From T1Sed10-7 sp047921175 (GTDB lineage: Bacteria > Actinomycetota > Nitriliruptoria > Nitriliruptorales > Nitriliruptoraceae): DNA of 6,417 nucleotides. The notes under the pieces were generated by a model, which ran no database searches, was not told where the DNA came from, and worked only from the letters and a program-made list of their open reading frames with translations. Where the stretch lies: contig JBLRWQ010000110.1 in NCBI GenBank assembly GCA_047921175.1, positions 1 through 6,417 on the forward strand. The letters are read 5' to 3'. A program made the translations under genes and the position numbers. Positions 1 to 4,966 of the stretch are shown in pieces (the stretch's first letter is position 1; every line of letters begins with the position of its first letter).

Positions 1-7
1 CCTCCTC
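1..7 (-). promoter_or_regulatory. Ribosome-binding site of a gene starting just outside the window
   Basis: The minus strand reads GAGGAGG at the last seven bases before the window edge, about 45 nt after the tsaE stop. This is a near-ideal Shine-Dalgarno sequence, so a downstream minus-strand gene probably starts within about 10 nt beyond the edge. From known actinobacterial gene order (alr...tsaE-tsaB-rimI-tsaD) the gene could be tsaB, but no coding sequence is visible, so that identity is inference only. Confidence 0.5.
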
Positions 8-20
8 GACGGGGGGGGAC

Positions 21-54
21 GGGGGTCAGACGGCTGGGGGTCAGGGGGGGTCAG
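21..54. repeat. Three copies of GGGGGTCAG across the tsaE stop codon
   Basis: GGGGGTCAG occurs at 21-29, 36-44 and 46-54, which reads CTGACCCCC on the coding (minus) strand. The copy at 46-54 contains the tsaE stop codon TGA (53-51). The other two place TGA codons at 43-41 and 28-26, in a frame different from tsaE. The G-runs (13-18, 21-25, 36-40, 44-50) also make a short G-rich plus-strand stretch. It may be slippage-generated; no function is evident. Confidence 0.6.
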
Positions 55-671
55 GCGGTGGCTGGTGCCGCCGGGGCCGAGCCGTCCTGCCGCCAGCCGA
101 CCAGGACGTGCTCCAGGGCCTCGAGCCGGGCGGCCCAGCCCGGACCGCACGGGGTCACCAGCAGGCGGCGCGCGCCGTGATCGGACGCGACGTCCACGCC
201 CGGCCCGTCCGCGGCGCCTGCGGTGGCCGTGGTGGCCGCGGTAGCTTCCCCGGCCCCGACGGGGTGCTCGCGCCGGACCTCGAGCCGGACCTCGAGCCGG
301 ACCTCGAGCCGGTCCTCGGGCAGCAGGTGCGCGATCCGGTCCGCCCACTCCACGAAGGTGACGACGTCGGGGGCGAACACGTCCTCATCGAGGTCGTCGA
401 CGTGCGTCAGCCCCTCGAGCCGGTAGACGTCGACGTGGACGAGTGGGACCGGCGCCGGCAGGTGCTTGACGAGGACGAAGGTCGGCGAGGTCACCGGGAG
501 CGTGACCCCGAGCGCGGCGGCGGCACCCTGGACCAGCGCCGTCTTGCCGGCCCCGAGCTCCCCGGCCAGTGCGACCACGTCCCCCGGTCGGAGCCGACCG
601 GCGATCGCCCGGCCGACGGCGCGGGTGTCCTGCACCGAGGTGGTGGCGAGCTCGAGGGTGACGTCGGGCAC
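51..671 (-). CDS. tsaE: tRNA threonylcarbamoyladenosine biosynthesis ATPase TsaE
   Basis: TsaE is the cytoplasmic P-loop ATPase that works with TsaB and TsaD to make the t6A modification at position 37 of ANN-decoding tRNAs. The 206-residue product has the family signatures in order: Walker A GELGAGKT (residues 37-44), the TSPTF motif (61-65), HVDVYRL (79-85) and FVEWADR (106-112). The start is GTG at 671, with GAGG about 8 nt upstream. It follows the UDG-like gene after a 50-nt spacer containing a perfect hairpin. The protein is longer than the usual 150-170 residues. The extra length lies after residue 120, where RLEV is repeated three times and is followed by an Ala/Thr/Gly-rich stretch (about 138-166) before the conserved C-terminal end resumes at RRLLVTPCGPGW. 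The core is intact, so the gene is probably functional. Identification is secure; the exact start is slightly less so. Confidence 0.95.
   Translation of the reverse strand: MPDVTLELATTSVQDTRAVGRAIAGRLRPGDVVALAGELGAGKTALVQGAAAALGVTLPVTSPTFVLVKHLPAPVPLVHVDVYRLEGLTHVDDLDEDVFAPDVVTFVEWADRIAHLLPEDRLEVRLEVRLEVRREHPVGAGEATAATTATAGAADGPGVDVASDHGARRLLVTPCGPGWAARLEALEHVLVGWRQDGSAPAAPATA
272..319. repeat. 12-bp tandem repeat inside tsaE
   Basis: The unit GCCGGACCTCGA is repeated perfectly three times (272-283, 284-295, 296-307). A fourth, decayed copy with two mismatches follows at 308-319. Since 12 is a multiple of 3, the array stays in frame and encodes successive RLEV units in TsaE (about residues 121-133). 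It lies at the edge of a predicted C-terminal beta-strand, where other TsaE proteins usually have one or two such units. Replication slippage is the likely origin. Confidence 0.9.
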
Positions 672-691
672 GGGGATCGCCTCGCTGGCTG

Positions 692-720
692 CGGGAGCCG
701 GCGGACCGTCCCGGCTCCCG
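692..720 (-). terminator. Perfect 10-bp inverted repeat between the UDG-like gene and tsaE
   Basis: The arms CGGGAGCCGG (692-701) and CCGGCTCCCG (711-720) are exact reverse complements around a 9-nt loop (702-710). The hairpin begins one base after the stop codon of the UDG-like gene (TGA, 724-722) and ends about 20 nt before the tsaE start. The position and strong GC stem suggest a terminator, attenuator or 3'-end stabiliser. No T-run follows, so it is not a classical intrinsic terminator; U-less hairpins are proposed as terminators in actinobacteria. The inverted repeat is certain; its function is inferred. Confidence 0.45.
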
Positions 721-721
721 G

Positions 722-1393
722 TCAGTCGTCTGCAGGCGCGGGCCGGTCCGCGTCCCGCAACCGCGACCGTAGCTCCCTGCGGGCCTCGGCACCCGTGCCC
801 ATCGTGCCGTCGAGCACGGCCTTGGCGGTAGCGAGGTCACGACGCAGGCCCTTGGCGGCGGCCGGGACACCCCGCGCCACCTCGGCCGGGTGGTAGGTCG
901 GGATCAGGGTGATGCCGCCGCGGACGTCGAGCCGGTAGCCGACGACGCGCGCGAAGGGGACCGCCCGGCCGAGCACGACGTTCGTCGCGAGCTCCCCGAG
1001 GGCGACCACCACCTGGGGTTCGACGAGCGCCAGCTCGCCGGAGAGGTGCCCGGAGCAGATCGTGGCCTCCTCCAGCGTCGGCGGCCGGTCCCCCGGGGTC
1101 CTGCAGCGCACCACGCAACTGCGCCGCACGGTGTCCGGGTCGAGCCCGGCCCGGAGCAGCGCCTGGTCCACGACGTTGCGCTGGCTGCCGGCCAGCGCGT
1201 GGCCGTGGACGTCCTCGTGGCGCCGCGGCACGTCGGTGACGATCATCAGCCGTGCGTCACGCGGACCGTCGCCGATGACCGGGTGGGTCCGGCTCTTGTG
1301 GAGGCCGCAGGCGGTGCAGCCCTTCACCGCACGCTCGTGCCCGCGAGCGGACCTCGGCCCCGGATCCACGATCGGGATGGACGTCGTCGCCAC
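722..1393 (-). CDS. Divergent uracil-DNA glycosylase superfamily protein (family 4-like, Fe-S)
   Basis: This 223-residue protein matches the family 4/5 uracil-DNA glycosylase fold, which normally removes uracil from DNA. Four cysteines fit the Fe-S ligand pattern: CTAC (C26, C29), then C97 in RCRTPGDRPPT and C113, 16 residues apart as in family 4. The TYHPAE segment (166-171) matches the conserved HP(A/S) motif. The first motif, normally GEAPG...ED...GRPFVG, is here TDVPR (53-57)...ED (60-61)...GHALAG (64-69). The pocket Phe becomes Leu67, and the Asn four residues before the third cysteine becomes Cys93. Uracil excision activity is therefore doubtful, though the scaffold looks kept. An upstream extension of 70 codons in frame is low-complexity and was rejected because GTG at 1393 has GGGAGG six bases upstream. 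It has its own 175-nt leader with a candidate promoter. The fold is confident; the substrate is unknown. Confidence 0.85.
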   Translation of the reverse strand: MATTSIPIVDPGPRSARGHERAVKGCTACGLHKSRTHPVIGDGPRDARLMIVTDVPRRHEDVHGHALAGSQRNVVDQALLRAGLDPDTVRRSCVVRCRTPGDRPPTLEEATICSGHLSGELALVEPQVVVALGELATNVVLGRAVPFARVVGYRLDVRGGITLIPTYHPAEVARGVPAAAKGLRRDLATAKAVLDGTMGTGAEARRELRSRLRDADRPAPADD

Positions 1394-1399
1394 GGCAGA

Positions 1400-1405
1400 C
1401 CTCCC
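1400..1405 (-). promoter_or_regulatory. Ribosome-binding site fixing the start of the UDG-like gene
   Basis: The minus strand reads GGGAGG, then six bases (TCTGCC), then GTG (1393-1391). This is a strong Shine-Dalgarno at ideal spacing. It favours this GTG over in-frame starts further upstream, which would add low-complexity residues unlike the family and overlap the P1 peptidase gene. Confidence 0.75.
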
Positions 1406-1441
1406 GCCGGGTGGGCGTCGTTGACCACACGGCCTGAGGCG

Positions 1442-1471
1442 ACCGTATCCGCCGGACCTCGACCCCGTCCA
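1442..1471 (-). promoter_or_regulatory. Candidate promoter for the UDG-like gene
   Basis: On the minus strand, TGGACG (1471-1466) and TACGGT (1447-1442) are separated by 18 bases. They resemble a -35 of the TTGACG type and a -10 of the TANNNT type seen at housekeeping sigma promoters in actinobacteria. Transcription would begin near 1435, giving a leader of roughly 40 nt that carries the GGGAGG ribosome-binding site. This lies in the longest non-coding gap of the window (1394-1568), where a promoter would be expected. Short matches like this arise by chance, so support is modest. Confidence 0.3.
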
Positions 1472-1472
1472 T

Positions 1473-1487
1473 CCGGCCACCGGCCGG
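1473..1487. repeat. Palindrome next to the candidate -35 element
   Basis: CCGGCC (1473-1478) and GGCCGG (1482-1487) form a perfect 6-bp inverted repeat around a 3-nt centre, immediately upstream (on the minus strand) of the putative -35 hexamer at 1466-1471. It could be an operator or a hairpin ending the upstream transcript. In DNA this GC-rich such palindromes are common by chance. The rest of the gap (1488-1568) holds further GC-rich partial inverted repeats, such as GCCCGG/CCGGGC just after the P1 peptidase stop, and no recognisable gene. Confidence 0.3.
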
Positions 1488-1568
1488 GACCGCAGACCGC
1501 GCACTTCTGCAAGCACCCCGCCGGCCGGCGCCCGCGAGCGCCCGGCCGAGGTCCGCCACCCGGGCCGA

Positions 1569-2573
1569 TCAGGCGTCGGCGAGCCCCGGCAGCACGGGCC
1601 CACCGGGCAGCGTCGGCGCCGAGGTAGCGGTCAGCACCGCGCGCCGGCAGGCGTCCGCCACCGCCTCGGCGGCCAGGTGGGCGACGAGGTCGACGCTGGC
1701 CGCCACCTCACCCGTGGCGAGCGCGAACAGGGCGTCGCCGTCCGCGCTGGTGTGGGCGGGGCGGAGGGCACGGGCGATGCCGGAGTGCCCGAGGTCGGCC
1801 ACCCGGGCCACATCCCGCTTGGGCAGCCGCGCGTCGGTGACGATGCAGCCGATCACGGTGTTGCCGGTGGGGCCGGCAGCCGGGTCGGCCGCTCCACCCG
1901 CCGGCCCGTCGACGATCGGCGCGAAGGGGTCCACCTCGGGGAACCGCGCCACCTCGTCACCGACACGGGCGCGTGCGAGCCACGACCCGTCCTCGGCGAC
2001 CACCTCGCCGAGCGCGTTGTTGGCCACGAGCGCAGCGACGGTCACTCCGCCGGCGCGACGGACGGCGACGCCCTGGCCGCTGTGCCAGGCGTGCTCGAGC
2101 CCGGCGACCTTCGCGACGGTGCAGCCCGTGCCGACCCCGACCCGACCCTCGGCGAGCGGCGCGTCCGCGACATCCGCATCCGCCGCCTCCGCAGCCTCGC
2201 AGGCCGCCCAGCCGGCGTCGGCGTCCGGGCGTTCCTCGGGGGCCAGCACCGCCGCGTCCAGCACGATCGCGGCCCCGACGATGGGGACGACGGCCCCGAG
2301 CACGGGATAGCCGCGTCCGCGGGCCTCCAGCCACCGCGCCACGCCGTCCGCGGCCGCCAGGCCGAAGGCCGACCCGCCCGCCAACACGACGCCGTGGCAG
2401 ACCTCCACCTTGCCGGCGGCGGACAACGCCGCCGCCTCCCGGGTCCCCGGCGCCGAGCCGCGCACCGCCACCGCGCCGACCGTCCCCGCGGGCGGCAGCA
2501 CGACGGTGCAGCCGGACACCCCGGCAGGCGAGGTCCAGGTCCCGACGCTGACACCCGCGACCCCGAGCACCAT
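1569..2573 (-). CDS. P1 family (DmpA-type) self-processing aminopeptidase
   Basis: This 334-residue protein belongs to the DmpA/P1 family (MEROPS S58), N-terminal-nucleophile enzymes that cleave themselves into alpha and beta chains and release N-terminal residues, in some members D-Ala or beta-Ala. Landmarks in order: GVSVGTWT (7-14), GSAPGTRE (39-46), the glycine-rich HGVVLAGGSAFGL (60-72), VPIVGAAI (96-103), GVGTGCTVAKVAG (146-158), VANNALGEV (183-191) and GNTVIGCIVTDA (237-248). Thr239, after Asn238, is the predicted cleavage site and nucleophile, leaving a beta chain of about 96 residues. RPAHTSADGDALFALATGE in that chain is also typical. The ATG at 2573 overlaps the stop of the upstream hydrolase as TGATG, with GGGAGG seven bases upstream, so translation is probably coupled. 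No signal peptide is visible. The Ala/Asp-rich stretch 127-140 is somewhat longer than in relatives I know. Substrate cannot be predicted. Confidence 0.93.
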   Translation of the reverse strand: MVLGVAGVSVGTWTSPAGVSGCTVVLPPAGTVGAVAVRGSAPGTREAAALSAAGKVEVCHGVVLAGGSAFGLAAADGVARWLEARGRGYPVLGAVVPIVGAAIVLDAAVLAPEERPDADAGWAACEAAEAADADVADAPLAEGRVGVGTGCTVAKVAGLEHAWHSGQGVAVRRAGGVTVAALVANNALGEVVAEDGSWLARARVGDEVARFPEVDPFAPIVDGPAGGAADPAAGPTGNTVIGCIVTDARLPKRDVARVADLGHSGIARALRPAHTSADGDALFALATGEVAASVDLVAHLAAEAVADACRRAVLTATSAPTLPGGPVLPGLADA

Positions 2574-3697
2574 CAGCTGGCCTCCCGGCGCACGGCCTGC
2601 GCAGGAGTGAGCCGGGTCCAGCTGTCGCCCTCGCCGGCCAGCTCCCAGCGGCCGTCCTCGGCCCGGGCCACCTCGCCGGCGAGGTGGCGACGCAGCACCT
2701 CGGCGACCTCCTCGCCGGCCTCCAGCAGGCTCATGTGGCCGACCCGGTCGAGCTCCACCACCCCGGCCTTCGACCGCTCGGCCATGCGCCGGGTCAGGCT
2801 CGCGGGCGTGAGCCGGTCGTGGCTGCCGACCACCAGCGTCGTCGGCACGTCCCGGAGCGCGTCCAGCCCCCGGTCCTCGTCGACCGTGAGGATCGGCTCG
2901 ACCAGCCCGGCGACCACGTCGAAGCCGCTGGCCAGCAGCATCTCCTGGGTGAAGGCGACCACCTCCGGGTCGGCGTCGGGCCCGACGCCGGTCCAGCGGG
3001 CGAGCAGGAACGACAGGTCCGAGGTGGAGGTGTAGATCCGTTCCGCGCCGCGGACCACGCGCGGGTCCCGGAGCGAGGGCACCAGGCGGCGGATCACCCG
3101 GTCGAGCCGGGCCGCGCTGCGGATGCCGATCTCCAGGGTGAGCCGCTCGGCGCGGGCCGAGGAGGTCGTGGACAGCAGCACCGCCCCGGCGAGGCGTGCA
3201 CGCACCGCGTCGTGCCGACGGACGGCGTTGAGGATCGTCATGCCGCCCATCGAGTGCCCGGCGACGACCACCGGCCCCGGACGGGTGGCCTGCTCGAGCA
3301 CCGTGGTCAGGGTGTCACCGAGCAGGTCGAGGTCGTAGTTGCCGTCGTCCGGTGGCCCGGTGCGGGCGTGACCGGGCTGGTCGTAGGTGACGATGCGGAC
3401 CCGGTCGGCCAGCCGGCGGACCTGCTCGTGCCAGGCCCGGCCGGTGCAGACCCACCCGTGGGCGAGCACCAGCTGGGGGGCGTCCTCGGGGCCGTAGGAC
3501 TCCACGGCGATCCGCACCCCGCGGGGGCCCTCGAGCTCACGGATCTCCCCGGCGATGCTGCCGAGCGGCACCTCGCGCGGCTCGAGCTCGGGCACGAGCT
3601 TGCCGCGCACCACGATCCGCTCCAGCGCGAACCCGGCGGCGGCCCCGGCGAGCAGCGCACCGCCGATCCCGACCGCCAGGGCCCCACGTCGTGCCAC
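2573..3697 (-). CDS. Alpha/beta hydrolase with N-terminal membrane anchor or signal
   Basis: This 374-residue serine hydrolase has a recognisable alpha/beta fold. The oxyanion-hole HGW is at residues 80-82, YDQPGHART at 105-113, the nucleophile elbow GHSMGGM at 147-153 (Ser149), the acid in GSHDRLTP (Asp294) and the histidine in VGHMS (His321). A lid-like segment lies at about 180-275. Residues 5-25, after two arginines, are hydrophobic and rich in Ala and Gly. They look like a membrane anchor or uncleaved signal, placing the catalytic domain at or outside the membrane. GTG at 3697 is preceded by AAGGAG at seven bases (3705-3710), a strong start. It lies 81 nt after the alr stop and overlaps the P1 peptidase start by one base. 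A similar hydrolase between alr and tsaE is familiar in actinobacteria, but its substrate is not known to me; esterase or lipase activity is the general expectation. Confidence 0.92.
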   Translation of the reverse strand: MARRGALAVGIGGALLAGAAAGFALERIVVRGKLVPELEPREVPLGSIAGEIRELEGPRGVRIAVESYGPEDAPQLVLAHGWVCTGRAWHEQVRRLADRVRIVTYDQPGHARTGPPDDGNYDLDLLGDTLTTVLEQATRPGPVVVAGHSMGGMTILNAVRRHDAVRARLAGAVLLSTTSSARAERLTLEIGIRSAARLDRVIRRLVPSLRDPRVVRGAERIYTSTSDLSFLLARWTGVGPDADPEVVAFTQEMLLASGFDVVAGLVEPILTVDEDRGLDALRDVPTTLVVGSHDRLTPASLTRRMAERSKAGVVELDRVGHMSLLEAGEEVAEVLRRHLAGEVARAEDGRWELAGEGDSWTRLTPAQAVRREAS

Positions 3698-3719
3698 GAT
3701 GCGTCTCCTTCGAACCCGC

Positions 3720-3745
3720 GACGTCCACCACCGGCGGTGGGCGTC
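3720..3745. repeat. Inverted repeat in the alr-hydrolase spacer
   Basis: GACGTCCACC (3720-3729) and GGTGGGCGTC (3736-3745) can pair over nine of ten positions around a 6-nt loop (ACCGGC). The remaining position is T/G, which becomes a C/A mismatch in the minus-strand transcript. It ends about 10 nt before the AAGGAG ribosome-binding site of the hydrolase gene. It could be an mRNA hairpin modulating the downstream gene, a weak terminator after alr (no T-run) or an operator. The remainder of the 85-nt spacer shows nothing else supportable. Confidence 0.5.
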
Positions 3746-3778
3746 CGCGGCCGTGCGAGCGACCGAGCCCTGCCCAGG

Positions 3779-4966
3779 CTACTGACCGCCACCGAGGTGG
3801 ATGCGCGGCAGCCGGGCCGACAGCGAGGTGGCGATCTCGTAGGTGATGGTGTCGGCGGCCTCGGCCCAGTCCTCGGCGCGGATGGCCAGCTCCCCGGCGC
3901 CGTCATCGCCGCCGAGCAGGACCACCTCGTCCCCGACGGCCACCTCGTCGTCCCCGCACCACACGAGCAGCTGGTCCATGGTGACGGTCCCGACCATCGG
4001 CCGTCGCCGCCCGCCGAGCAGCACCTGGGCCCGGTTGGTCAGACGTCGCGGGACGCCGTCGGCGTAGCCGATCGGCACGGTCGCCACGATCCCGTCCTCC
4101 GGCGCCCGCCAACGGTGACCGTAGGACAGCGGGGTGCCGGCCTCCACACGCTTGACGAGGGAGACCTCCGAGACCAGCCGGAGCGCCGGTTGCAGCCCGA
4201 ACGCGGCCGCATCCACCTCGGCGGAGGGGGAGAGCCCGTAGATGCCGATGCCCGGACGGACCAGGCTGTGGTGGCTGTCCGGGTGGAGCAGCACCCCGGC
4301 GGTGTTGGCGGCGTGGACCAGCCGGGGCCGGATCCCGACCCGTGCCGCCAGACGACGGGCCCGCTCGAAGGCCGCCAGCTGCTGGCCGGTCGTCGGTACC
4401 TCGGCCTCGTCGGCGCGCGCCAGGTGGGTCCACACCCCCTCCACCTCGATGCCCTCGGCGGCGGCGAGCTGGTGCAGCCGTGCGTCGAGGTCGTCCGGCG
4501 CGATCCCGACCCGACCCATGCCCGTGTCGACCTTGACGTGGACACGCACGGGTCGACCATGCACCTGCCCGTGGGCGTCGAGGACCGCGATGAAGGGTTC
4601 GCGGTAGACCGTCGGGGTGAGCTCGGCGGCCAGCAGGTCCTCGACCGCCGCGATCGGCGGCTCCGACAGCAGCAGCACGGGGACCTCGAGCCCCGCCTCG
4701 CGCAGCTGCAGCCCCTCCTCGACCAGGGCCACCGCGAGCCAGGTGGCCCCACCGGCCAGGGCGGCCCGGGCGACCGGGACCGCACCGTGGCCGTACCCGT
4801 CGGCCTTGACCACGGCACACACCTCGGCGCCGCTCGCGCGCTCGCGCAGGCGGGCCACGTTGTGCGCGATGGCATCCAGGTCGACCTCGACCCGGGTGGG
4901 ACGGTGCTGCGGCCGGGTGGTCGGTCCCGTTCCCGTCTCGGGCCCCGGACGGTGCGTGCGGGTCAT
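3779..4966 (-). CDS. alr: Alanine racemase
   Basis: Alr is the PLP-dependent cytoplasmic racemase that converts L-alanine to D-alanine for peptidoglycan. The product is 395 residues. VEVDLDAIAHN (26-36) opens the conserved domain. The PLP lysine is Lys54 in VVKADGYGHG. VKVDTGMGRVG (144-154) contains the lysine usually carbamylated (Lys145). HAANTAG (218-224) and VRPGIGIYG (236-244) bind the cofactor, and the second catalytic base is the tyrosine of LSYGHRW (Tyr282). VGTVTMDQ follows in the C-terminal beta domain. ATG at 4966 overlaps the nnr stop as ATGA and has GGAGG seven bases upstream. An open extension further upstream in the same frame is arginine/glycine-rich shadow sequence over nnr and was rejected. 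The first 24 residues are a Thr/Pro/Arg-rich tail absent from many homologues. All catalytic residues are present. Confidence 0.97.
   Translation of the reverse strand: MTRTHRPGPETGTGPTTRPQHRPTRVEVDLDAIAHNVARLRERASGAEVCAVVKADGYGHGAVPVARAALAGGATWLAVALVEEGLQLREAGLEVPVLLLSEPPIAAVEDLLAAELTPTVYREPFIAVLDAHGQVHGRPVRVHVKVDTGMGRVGIAPDDLDARLHQLAAAEGIEVEGVWTHLARADEAEVPTTGQQLAAFERARRLAARVGIRPRLVHAANTAGVLLHPDSHHSLVRPGIGIYGLSPSAEVDAAAFGLQPALRLVSEVSLVKRVEAGTPLSYGHRWRAPEDGIVATVPIGYADGVPRRLTNRAQVLLGGRRRPMVGTVTMDQLLVWCGDDEVAVGDEVVLLGGDDGAGELAIRAEDWAEAADTITYEIATSLSARLPRIHLGGGQ

Noticed and set aside
1421..1451. Plus-strand TTGACC...TATCCG as a promoter
   Set aside because: The 19-base spacing is poor and it would drive transcription antisense to the P1 peptidase gene with no plus-strand gene to serve.
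1394..1603. Upstream 70-codon extension of the UDG-like gene
   Set aside because: The residues are low-complexity, overlap the P1 peptidase end, and lack a ribosome-binding site as good as GGGAGG before GTG 1393.
3705..3720. GGTTCGA on the minus strand resembling a tRNA T-loop
   Set aside because: No matching T-stem, acceptor or anticodon arm surrounds it; part of it overlaps the AAGGAG ribosome-binding site.
3763..3781. TAGCCT at the alr stop as a -10 element for the hydrolase
   Set aside because: It consists of the stop codon plus three bases and has no -35-like hexamer at suitable distance.
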